Below are positions 1-5,354 of a stretch of DNA of 6,044 bases, piece by piece. Each line of letters opens with the position of its first letter. Position 1 is the stretch's first letter. The notes below the pieces were generated by a model. That model had not been told where the DNA came from and did not search any database. It worked only from the letters and a program-made list of their open reading frames with translations. Source of the stretch: Bacillota bacterium (GTDB lineage Bacteria; Bacillota_E; Sulfobacillia; Sulfobacillales; Sulfobacillaceae). The position numbers and the translations under genes were made by a program. The stretch spans positions 8,601 to 14,644 of the forward strand of contig JAKADW010000009.1 of the NCBI GenBank assembly GCA_021820165.1, given 5' to 3'.

Positions 1-313
1 CCAATACCGGAAGTCGCCCAGAGTACACGATCGCAAGATAGCCCTCCCGGATCCCCTGATCGATGAGGGCCATTATCTCATCCAGAGTCCGATCGCGAAA
101 AGCGCCATACACAGGACACGTATCCAGCCCATGTTCAAGAATCCGCCGACCCTGAGACCCTTTAAGAATTTTAGCCAAAAGTCCCCGACCGCCCACGGAA
201 ATCAATTCGTCGGCGGCACGAAGGATGATCGAAATCTCGTCGGTGGTTAACCCTCGGGCCACCGGAGGTCTCAACGCCACCGGCCGCCGAGCCCGACGTC
301 GCCCTCCCGCCAT
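1..313 (-). CDS. RQC-minor family DNA-binding protein, N-terminal part (3' end outside window)
   Basis: The 104 visible residues run from an ATG at 313 to the left edge with no stop. After a basic, Arg/Pro-rich lead (residues 1-20) comes a segment resembling the RQC-minor winged-helix proteins of Firmicutes: DEISIILRAADELI (25-38), GGRGLLAKILKGS (41-53), LDTCPVYGAFRD (63-74), LDEIMALIDQGIREGYL (77-93) and GRLPVL (99-104). In that family the RQC-like domain, named after RecQ helicases, is thought to bind DNA without an attached helicase; the cellular role is not established. The start is supported by GGGAGG at 319-324, five bases upstream. The gene is separated from the catabolic operon by a terminator at 390-424 and has its own candidate promoter, so it is probably functionally unrelated. 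Assignment is by recalled family resemblance; the C-terminal part cannot be judged. Confidence 0.75.
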   Translation of the reverse strand, partial: MAGGRRRARRPVALRPPVARGLTTDEISIILRAADELISVGGRGLLAKILKGSQGRRILEHGLDTCPVYGAFRDRTLDEIMALIDQGIREGYLAIVYSGRLPVL

Positions 314-353
314 GAAAACCTCCCATCGTCGGTCTACCGGTCCCTCTACCCCT

Positions 354-388
354 AGTGTGCCTAGCCCTCTCGTAATGGTCAACGTCAA
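354..388 (-). promoter_or_regulatory. candidate sigma-A-like promoter for the RQC-minor gene
   Basis: On the minus strand two overlapping -35-like hexamers occur in tandem, TTGACG (388-383) and TTGACC (382-377), each one base from TTGACA. The matching -10 positions at 17-base spacing are weak: GCTAGG (365-360) and CACACT (359-354). The location fits, between the operon terminator and the start codon at 313, but the poor -10 boxes keep this tentative. Confidence 0.3.
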
Positions 389-389
389 C

Positions 390-424
390 AAAAAAGTGGG
401 CGCCCCGATATCAAGGGCACCCAC
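390..424 (-). terminator. Rho-independent terminator of the etf-tcuA-prpF operon
   Basis: Ten-base arms at 396-405 and 415-424 flank a 9-base loop. In minus-strand RNA the stem is fully paired, with one G-U wobble; in plus-strand RNA the same position is a C-A mismatch. On the minus strand the stem is followed at once by six T residues (390-395). It starts about 23 bases beyond the prpF stop codon. Both the wobble asymmetry and the U-tract fix the orientation as minus strand. Confidence 0.9.
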
Positions 425-447
425 GAATTAATAGAAGAAAGAGACGC

Positions 448-1593
448 TTAGGGAAGAAATACGAATCCTTCCATCAAAGCCCGCGCGGTGCGCAGCGATT
501 TCACAGCGTCCACCTGCCAGACGCCCAATGATTCTGATACCTCCACGTCCACGGGACTTAATCCGCTCGGGTGGGCGATCACGACCGTGGACTTCTTGCG
601 ATGTTTTGGATTCGCCAATTGATAGGCGGTCGTCCCGGGAATCTTCACGGCCGCCGCCAGCGCCGTTCCCCCGGTGATCGGATAGGCCGGATGCGGCCGT
701 CCCATGGTGACAGCCCGGGCCACAATCGTGCCATCCCGATGAGACACCGGTTGGCCGTTGCGATTACGGTAGTCCTTAGGTCGTCCCAAAACGGTGATTT
801 TCGGGAGAGCATGGGTAGTGGCGGTTACCGTTTCGGTATCACTGTAGAGATTCAGTGTCTGGCCCACGGATTGCCGGATGGCTTCCAAGGTATCCCCGAG
901 TTCAAATGCCACTTGGTCATCGAACCAGGCTCGATCCCAGTTTTCCTCGAAATCTTCACCGTTTACCAGCACGCTTAAGTTTCCCGCGTCAACCACGCTC
1001 ACCTTAAAACTCCGTCCGTCGGCCAGCCAAATCGTATCCACGACATTTCCCGTAGGAAAGAGGGTCCCGGTGGCCCCGCCATCCGGGCGAAGAAAACTCA
1101 GGCTGACCTCGGAGCCTGAACCGGGTACGCCAGGAATCGACGTCTCACCATCGGCAACAAACGATCCCCCGCGCGCAGAAAATTCAGCATGAATCAATCG
1201 TTCCGTATTGGTATTAAAGATGCGAACGAGTTTCGGACCGTCGACGTCGGCACGGACCAGCCCTGCCTCAAGCGCAAACGGTCCTACCGCCGCAGAGACG
1301 TTCCCGCAATTGGGGCCGTAGTCCACCTCCGCTTTATCGATAGCGACTTGGGCAAAGGTGTAATCGATGTCAGCGTCGGGGCGTTCAGACTGGCTCAGAA
1401 TCGCCACCTTACTGGTCGTGGGCGTAGCCCCACCGATTCCATTAATCTGTCGCGCATCGGGGCTGCCCATGATGGTAAGCAAGGCGCGGTCGCGGTCGGG
1501 CCCCGGGGACGGTAAATCCCGGGCCAACAACATCACCCCTTTAGACGTGCCGCCCCGCCAGATGGCGCAGGGAACTTTACGGTATCCGTACAT
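448..1593 (-). CDS. prpF: PrpF-family double-bond isomerase (2-methylaconitate/aconitate isomerase-like)
   Basis: This is a full-length 381-residue PrpF-family (AcnD-accessory, diaminopimelate-epimerase fold) protein. Family members move a C=C bond in polycarboxylates, for example 2-methylaconitate in the methylcitrate cycle, 4-oxalomesaconate, or aconitate in fungal Adi1. Visible hallmarks are the N-terminal WRGGTSKG (12-19), GGATPTTSKVAIL (54-66), YGPNCGNVSAAVGPFAL (92-108) and FNTNT (126-130). Lys62 and Cys96 are 34 residues apart, the same spacing as the active-site Lys73 and Cys107 recalled for Shewanella PrpF. The ATG at 1593 is preferred over an in-frame ATG at 1638: it has GGAGG six bases upstream (1600-1604), it gives the usual family N-terminus, and it avoids overlapping the upstream gene, leaving a 16-base gap. 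It is the last gene of the operon, ahead of the terminator. Its likely job is isomerising the product of the neighbouring TcuA-like dehydrogenase; the exact substrate is unknown. Confidence 0.9.
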   Translation of the reverse strand: MYGYRKVPCAIWRGGTSKGVMLLARDLPSPGPDRDRALLTIMGSPDARQINGIGGATPTTSKVAILSQSERPDADIDYTFAQVAIDKAEVDYGPNCGNVSAAVGPFALEAGLVRADVDGPKLVRIFNTNTERLIHAEFSARGGSFVADGETSIPGVPGSGSEVSLSFLRPDGGATGTLFPTGNVVDTIWLADGRSFKVSVVDAGNLSVLVNGEDFEENWDRAWFDDQVAFELGDTLEAIRQSVGQTLNLYSDTETVTATTHALPKITVLGRPKDYRNRNGQPVSHRDGTIVARAVTMGRPHPAYPITGGTALAAAVKIPGTTAYQLANPKHRKKSTVVIAHPSGLSPVDVEVSESLGVWQVDAVKSLRTARALMEGFVFLP

Positions 1594-1609
1594 AGAACAC
1601 CTCCCTGAC

Positions 1610-3088
1610 TCAGGCGTGGGAGCCAGCCAATCGCCCAAATACCGAACCGGCCATCAAGCCGGAGCCCCCAGCATAATTATGATAAAAAAGTCCGCCGACC
1701 AGTTCCCCGGCCGCGTATAGCCCAGGAATCGCCTCTCCCCGCGTGTCGAGCACCTGTCCTTGGTGGTTGATGTGCAGACCGCCGAAGGTAAAGGTAATGC
1801 CGCAAGTCACTGCAAAGCCCACGAAGGGAGGCTTCTCAATGGCCACCGCCCAATTGGATTTGGGTGGAGTAATGCCGCGAGCCTGACGGCCATCTTTCAC
1901 GGCCGGGTCGAACACGGTGGAGCGGTCCACGGCCTGATTGAACTCCTGAACCGTTTGGACAAATTGCCTGACATCTTCAATCTCGAGCTTCTCGGCGAGT
2001 TCCTCTAGGGTGTTCGCCTCGGCCCGCGTGATTTGGCGGATCCGGTATTCGTCCCGAAGAAGCGGCAGCGTCTCAGCGTCGAAAATCTGAAAAGCCAGGC
2101 GCCCGGGCTGCTTCATCACCTCGCGGCCATATTTGGCATAGGTGTAGTTGCGAAAGTCCGCTCCCTCATCCACGAAACGACGGCCCTCGCGGTTGACAAT
2201 AATGCCGAGCGGGTACGAGTGCTTCTGGAACCCGTCACCGACCTCCCGGTCACCATAGCGTGGTGCGTTGGCATCCCACTGCACGGCATGGCTTCCCGAC
2301 CAATGGCCGTAAGGTTCCGCCCCGATGGCTAAGGCCATCCGAATCGCATCGCCGGTATTATACGGCGTTCCCCGAACGCGGGCCAAATCCCAGTCTTGCC
2401 CTAGATACTGAGCGCGCATGGCGCTGTTGGCCTCAAATCCGCCCGCAGCCAGGATGACCGCATCCGCCGACACCTCCACCGGCTCACCATTAACCAGCAC
2501 GCGCACCCCCTTCACGTGGCGCACATTTTCTGTGATAAGTTCGTAGGCTTCGGCATCGTACCAGACCTCGAGCCTTTTTTGCTCCAGGAGCTCATACCAA
2601 CGCTCGACTAACCCGGCCCCTCCGCCGACGGCTTCTAATATCAACCCGCCCCAAAACTTGGTGCGACCGTTCACCACATAGGACTGGCGACGAAGTAAGA
2701 GCGCAAAGCGCATACCTTGCTGCTGCATCCAACGCATGGTGTCGTAGGAGTGCGAGACCAGATAGTCGGCAAGCTCCGGGTCAGTTTGTCCTTCGGTCAC
2801 GGTGACCAGATCCTCGAAATACTGGTCGCCCGTGTAGGGATCGATATCGTAATGCTGAAACTCCTCGTCATCGACGTCGGGAATCAGCGTCCGAAGCTCT
2901 TGGTCATTGTCAAAGGCAAAGCGGAACGCCCCTCCGGTAAAATAGGAATTACCTCCGCGCCAGCTCTTGGGTGCCTTTTCTAGCACCAACACCTGACGCC
3001 CTCGCTCTTGGGCCGCCATCGCCGCCGACATGGCGGCGTTACCACCCCCGACCACCACAACCTCCACGCGCTTCGTTTTCATCATCAT
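1610..3088 (-). CDS. tcuA: FAD-dependent tricarballylate dehydrogenase-like flavoprotein (TcuA / fumarate reductase flavoprotein superfamily)
   Basis: This 492-residue soluble flavoprotein is slightly longer than Salmonella TcuA. It has an N-terminal Rossmann FAD site, VVVVGGGNAAMSAA (10-23), with Glu37 ending the second strand (VLVLEK), then RGGNSYFTGGAFR (44-56) and ILAAGGFE (212-219). The substrate domain includes IIVNREGRRFVDEGADF (296-312). The C-terminal FAD part is GGLHINHQGQVLD (436-448), GLYAAGELVGG (456-466) and YAGGSGLMAGSVFGR (472-486). TcuA oxidises tricarballylate to cis-aconitate; related enzymes act on other saturated acids or 3-ketosteroids, so the substrate is inferred from the PrpF, ETF and MFS neighbours. 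Where respiratory fumarate reductases carry a His-rich HHTMGG-type motif, this protein has ITFTFGG (431-437), which fits TcuA-type oxidation better than fumarate reduction. No signal peptide or membrane segment is seen. The first of three consecutive ATGs overlaps the etfA stop (ATGA); starts at 3085 or 3082 are equally possible. Confidence 0.8.
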   Translation of the reverse strand: MMMKTKRVEVVVVGGGNAAMSAAMAAQERGRQVLVLEKAPKSWRGGNSYFTGGAFRFAFDNDQELRTLIPDVDDEEFQHYDIDPYTGDQYFEDLVTVTEGQTDPELADYLVSHSYDTMRWMQQQGMRFALLLRRQSYVVNGRTKFWGGLILEAVGGGAGLVERWYELLEQKRLEVWYDAEAYELITENVRHVKGVRVLVNGEPVEVSADAVILAAGGFEANSAMRAQYLGQDWDLARVRGTPYNTGDAIRMALAIGAEPYGHWSGSHAVQWDANAPRYGDREVGDGFQKHSYPLGIIVNREGRRFVDEGADFRNYTYAKYGREVMKQPGRLAFQIFDAETLPLLRDEYRIRQITRAEANTLEELAEKLEIEDVRQFVQTVQEFNQAVDRSTVFDPAVKDGRQARGITPPKSNWAVAIEKPPFVGFAVTCGITFTFGGLHINHQGQVLDTRGEAIPGLYAAGELVGGLFYHNYAGGSGLMAGSVFGRLAGSHA

Positions 3089-4011
3089 CCCTCGCCCCCT
3101 TCGAGTTCTTGCAACATGCCGTCGATCACGGCCCCGTAATCGCCCACGACCCCAATATCCGCATGGCGAAAGATGGGAGCCTCCGGGTCCGCGTTAATGG
3201 CCACCACGTGTTTGGACTGCCGCATACCGGCGAGGTGCTGAATCGCGCCGGAGATGCCGACGGCCAAATAGAGATCCGGACTCACGGAAACGCCGGTTTG
3301 TCCCACTTGTCGACTCGGGTCAATCCATCCCGCGTCCACAGCCGCCCGGGATGCCCCAACGGTGCCCCCGAGCGCGCGGGACAGCCTCTCCAATCGCTCG
3401 AACCCTTCCGGTCCTGCCAAGCCCCGACCGCCAGACACGACAATGGCGGCGGACTCAAGAGCGGGCCCTTCGGCTTGCTCTTCCGCGATTAACTGCAACC
3501 CCCGCTCCGCATCACTCTCTACGGCTATCGCTTCCAGGGTCGGTACTGTCGAAGCCTCTCCCATCTCTACTGCCATAAAAAATTCCTTTGCCCGAGGAAT
3601 CAGGACGGCCATTGGCTCTGCCATCTCCACCTGCGCCAGAACCTGCCCACCATAAATGGGAATCGTGACCCCGGAGTCCGTGGTGCCACGGCCGACCCCC
3701 GCATAGAGGGCACTTCCGGTTCGATGAGAAAAACGGGCGGCGGCCAAAATGCCGGCCTCGCTCCGGGGAAACACGATACGAAGCGGCTCGTTGAGGTCCG
3801 AGACCATACCGGCTACAAGCGCCGCCAGCTCGTCCGACGTGTGCCAGCCCGCGATCCGGTGGGCTGAATAAATCTCCAAATTCTCTGGTGCCCAAACATG
3901 GTCCGTCAAGTAGAGCACCGTCACCATTTGAGCCTGAAGCTCGGCGGTCAGTCCGAACACCTCTTCCGAAAACGCCTGCTCTCCTGATACCAGCACCACC
4001 ACCCGGCTCAT
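3085..4011 (-). CDS. etfA: electron transfer flavoprotein alpha subunit
   Basis: This 308-residue ETF alpha (FixB) subunit is close to the usual length. With EtfB it forms the FAD-carrying dimer that takes electrons from a dehydrogenase and passes them towards the quinone pool. The N-terminal ETF fold covers about residues 1-160. The C-terminal FAD domain has all recognisable blocks: VSGGRGLAG (192-200), GASRAAVDAGW (219-229), QVGQTGVSVSPDLYLAVG (235-252), SGAIQHLAGM (254-263), INADPEAPIF (272-281) and ADIGVVGD (284-291). The ATG at 4011 overlaps the etfB stop as ATGA, with a GGAAGGGGG ribosome site seven bases upstream. An in-frame ATG at 4038 would lie inside etfB and adds a non-family N-terminus, so it is rejected. 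Its stop overlaps the tcuA start in the same way. The tight coupling to a flavoprotein dehydrogenase suggests that enzyme is its electron donor. Confidence 0.95.
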   Translation of the reverse strand: MSRVVVLVSGEQAFSEEVFGLTAELQAQMVTVLYLTDHVWAPENLEIYSAHRIAGWHTSDELAALVAGMVSDLNEPLRIVFPRSEAGILAAARFSHRTGSALYAGVGRGTTDSGVTIPIYGGQVLAQVEMAEPMAVLIPRAKEFFMAVEMGEASTVPTLEAIAVESDAERGLQLIAEEQAEGPALESAAIVVSGGRGLAGPEGFERLERLSRALGGTVGASRAAVDAGWIDPSRQVGQTGVSVSPDLYLAVGISGAIQHLAGMRQSKHVVAINADPEAPIFRHADIGVVGDYGAVIDGMLQELEGGEG

Positions 4012-4790
4012 GACTTGGCCCCCTTCCACGTAATCCACCCACGGTCAGTCAATCGCTTGACGAGCGCTTGACCTTTCTCGGCATCTGAGTTTCCGGAAAT
4101 CCATGCGATCGAACGGGCCTCGGTCGGAATCCAGGAGAGCCGGACCGTGCGGCCCGGAGGGAACTCGGCTGGGTCAATTTTCCGGATCGGTTTACGCTTT
4201 GACTGTAAGCGGTCGCGCATGGTCGGATACCGTAGGGTATTGTGGCCCGAGCTGGTGACGCTGGCCACGAACGGGGATCGAGTTCGGTATTTGCGCGTAC
4301 GACCCCCCTCACGGGACGTGACGAGCCATCCCGCGTCCGCTCGCTCGATGCTCACCAAATTACCGACGTAGGGGGCCTCCCATAGGGCGGCAAGAACCGG
4401 AGGGACAACCCCCGTGTCCCAGTCGCCCGATTGAATGCCGCCCAACACCATGGCCACATCATCGATTTCGTCAAGCACCGTTTTTAATACCCGCGCCACC
4501 TCGTGTGCCGCCAAATTCCAGCTGCTTTTGGGGATCAGAAGTACCTCGTCGGCCCCCACTGCCAGCACACCTCGCAGCATGTCCTCGGGAATGTCCTCCC
4601 CCATTATTACGACACTGACTTTGAGTCCAACGTTCTCCTTGACGCAAAGTGCCGTTTCTAAGGCGTTCTCATCATAGGGGCCAAAGACCATGTGGCGCTC
4701 CTTGACGCCAAAATCTGCCCCATTCACCTCCTCCTCCGTGAGCATTACTTTCGGATCATGGATGGGTTTCATCAAGACGACCGCGTTCAT
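4008..4790 (-). CDS. etfB: electron transfer flavoprotein beta subunit
   Basis: This 260-residue ETF beta (FixA) subunit partners EtfA and normally holds an AMP (or a second FAD in bifurcating types). Family features are the N-terminal VVLMKPIHDPKV (4-15), PYDENALETALCVKE (38-52), GADEVLLIP (79-87), the nucleotide-loop region LGGIQSGDWDTGVVPPVLA (116-134) and RYPTMRDRLQSKRKPI (187-202), which matches the usual segment ending in KKPI. The ATG at 4790 is chosen because AGGAGG lies five bases upstream and the protein then begins like other EtfBs. An in-frame ATG at 4820 would put the start inside a terminator-like U-tract and add a 10-residue tail with no family support. The stop overlaps etfA by four bases. 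Whether this ETF is bifurcating cannot be decided by eye; the absence of a bcd- or fixX-like gene beside it suggests the simple form. Confidence 0.93.
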   Translation of the reverse strand: MNAVVLMKPIHDPKVMLTEEEVNGADFGVKERHMVFGPYDENALETALCVKENVGLKVSVVIMGEDIPEDMLRGVLAVGADEVLLIPKSSWNLAAHEVARVLKTVLDEIDDVAMVLGGIQSGDWDTGVVPPVLAALWEAPYVGNLVSIERADAGWLVTSREGGRTRKYRTRSPFVASVTSSGHNTLRYPTMRDRLQSKRKPIRKIDPAEFPPGRTVRLSWIPTEARSIAWISGNSDAEKGQALVKRLTDRGWITWKGAKS

Positions 4791-4801
4791 GGAAGCCTCC
4801 T

Positions 4802-4866
4802 CCTTAGGATGAAAAAACAAAATGAGCCATCTGCATCCCGTTCGGGACGCCCTGGCTCTCCTAAGG
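4802..4866 (-). terminator. terminator-like hairpin with SD-proximal closing arms between the DUF3870 gene and etfB
   Basis: In minus-strand RNA, GAGCCA (4858-4853) pairs with UGGCUC (4829-4824), and an inner stem CGUCCC/GGGAUG closes a GAAC loop. The hairpin is followed by a U-rich tail, UUUUGUUUUUU (4822-4812), as in an intrinsic terminator. In addition a perfect 8-base pair of arms, 4859-4866 with 4802-4809 (CCTTAGGA/TCCTAAGG), encloses the whole hairpin and tail. The downstream arm includes the first bases of the etfB Shine-Dalgarno run, though GGAGG at 4796-4800 stays free. It lies wholly inside the 98-base gap between the two genes. It could be a partial terminator setting relative expression, or a leader structure; either role is inferred. 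Confidence 0.6.
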
Positions 4867-4888
4867 TGACCAAGTTGACCGCTTAAAG

Positions 4889-5233
4889 TCAGCTTCGTTC
4901 TGAGGAAACAGGATTTTGGGTGCGATTTTTGTATTGCCGAAACTGGTAGACCACGTCTTTCCAGGCCGCGAGGATCGCCGCTTGCGCAGCCCCCAAATAG
5001 CCGTTGGCAATCGCACGCTCGACTGATTCAGGACCGTCCATCAGGCTTTCTCCCACCAACAACCGGCTCATGAAATTTCGGCCGGCCTCCGTGACTAGCG
5101 AGCACGACGCCTCCAAAATCACCCCGTGGCGTACTTCCGCCACCAGGGCCAAGGATAAGGTGGTATACACATCGGCGGCGCTCATACCCTTAGGGGGTTT
5201 GGCGTGGCCGACAATAAACACCGTTTGTGCCAC
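4889..5233 (-). CDS. DUF3870 domain-containing protein
   Basis: This small soluble protein of 114 residues matches the DUF3870 family in length and layout; the family's function is unknown. Visible features, numbered from the GTG start, are FIVGHAKPPKG (6-16), SLALVAEVRHGVILEASCS (27-45) with Cys44, a central NFMSRLLVG (53-61), and a helical C-terminal half with GYLGAAQAAILAAWKDVVYQF (78-98), ending in a polar tail. The GTG at 5233 is preferred because AAGGAGG ends seven bases before it. An ATG two codons upstream (5239) would leave one base between Shine-Dalgarno and start; it would add only Met-Ala. It is the first gene after a probable promoter and precedes the ETF, dehydrogenase and isomerase genes. 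As I recall, such proteins often accompany PrpF and carboxylate-transport genes, so a role in the same pathway is plausible but not shown. Confidence 0.8.
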   Translation of the reverse strand: MAQTVFIVGHAKPPKGMSAADVYTTLSLALVAEVRHGVILEASCSLVTEAGRNFMSRLLVGESLMDGPESVERAIANGYLGAAQAAILAAWKDVVYQFRQYKNRTQNPVSSERS

Positions 5234-5240
5234 AGCCATT

Positions 5241-5247
5241 CCTCCTT
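5241..5247 (-). promoter_or_regulatory. ribosome binding site that decides the DUF3870 start
   Basis: AAGGAGG on the minus strand is a near-perfect match to the anti-Shine-Dalgarno sequence. Only one base separates it from the ATG at 5239, but seven bases separate it from the in-frame GTG at 5233. Normal ribosome spacing therefore favours GTG. Confidence 0.65.
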
Positions 5248-5284
5248 AGACGGTTAACGCGAATCAGGCAATCTCTCCATTCTC

Positions 5285-5311
5285 ATTGTACCGCAAATGG
5301 AGTCCTCTCAA
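5285..5311 (-). promoter_or_regulatory. candidate sigma-A-like promoter of the DUF3870-etf-tcuA-prpF unit
   Basis: On the minus strand a good -10 box, TACAAT (5290-5285), follows a -35-like TTGAGA (5311-5306). The 15-base spacer is shorter than the ideal 17. It sits between the hairpin that closes the MFS gene and the DUF3870 ribosome site, leaving a leader of roughly 40 bases. Position and -10 quality support it; the short spacer is the weakness. No clear operator palindrome is seen nearby. Confidence 0.5.
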
Positions 5312-5315
5312 CATC

Positions 5316-5349
5316 ATAAGGGACCCGGCCAGAGGGCCGGATCCCTTAT
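5316..5349 (-). terminator. strong hairpin downstream of the MFS gene (probable terminator or mRNA end)
   Basis: Fifteen-base arms (5316-5330 and 5335-5349) close a 4-base loop. The minus-strand RNA pairs completely with one G-U wobble, while the plus-strand RNA has a C-A mismatch at that position, so the structure suits minus-strand transcripts. It begins six bases after the MFS stop codon. There is no continuous U-tract after it (the sequence continues GATGTTGAG), so efficient intrinsic termination is uncertain; it may stabilise the transporter mRNA 3' end or work with Rho. Confidence 0.65.
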
Positions 5350-5354
5350 ATCTA

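Noticed and set aside
225..1720. Several plus-strand open frames of 68-135 codons in this stretch.
   Set aside because: They lie opposite prpF and the RQC-minor gene, have no family resemblance or ribosome sites, and read as low-complexity antisense shadows of GC-rich coding DNA.
3010..3035. Small inverted repeat GCCGCC/GGCGGC.
   Set aside because: It lies inside the FAD-binding region of tcuA and simply reflects the repeated Ala-Ala-Met codons there.
2971..3655. Plus-strand open frames of up to 173 codons opposite etfA and the start of tcuA.
   Set aside because: The etfA frame on the other strand carries full ETF alpha motifs; the plus-strand products are Pro/Ser/Arg-rich and unlike any known protein.
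3512..4042. A 176-codon minus-strand frame overlapping etfA in another frame.
   Set aside because: Its translation is Gly/Arg/Ser-rich and is explained as an out-of-frame reading of etfA.
4802..4866. A metabolite-sensing riboswitch.
   Set aside because: The structured part is only about 65 bases and shows no recognisable riboswitch core; a terminator-like or RBS-masking element explains it better.
448..5233. fixABCX or butyryl-CoA dehydrogenase-type bifurcating ETF cluster.
   Set aside because: The adjoining flavoenzyme is TcuA-like, not FixC-like or an acyl-CoA dehydrogenase, and no ferredoxin-like fixX gene is present.
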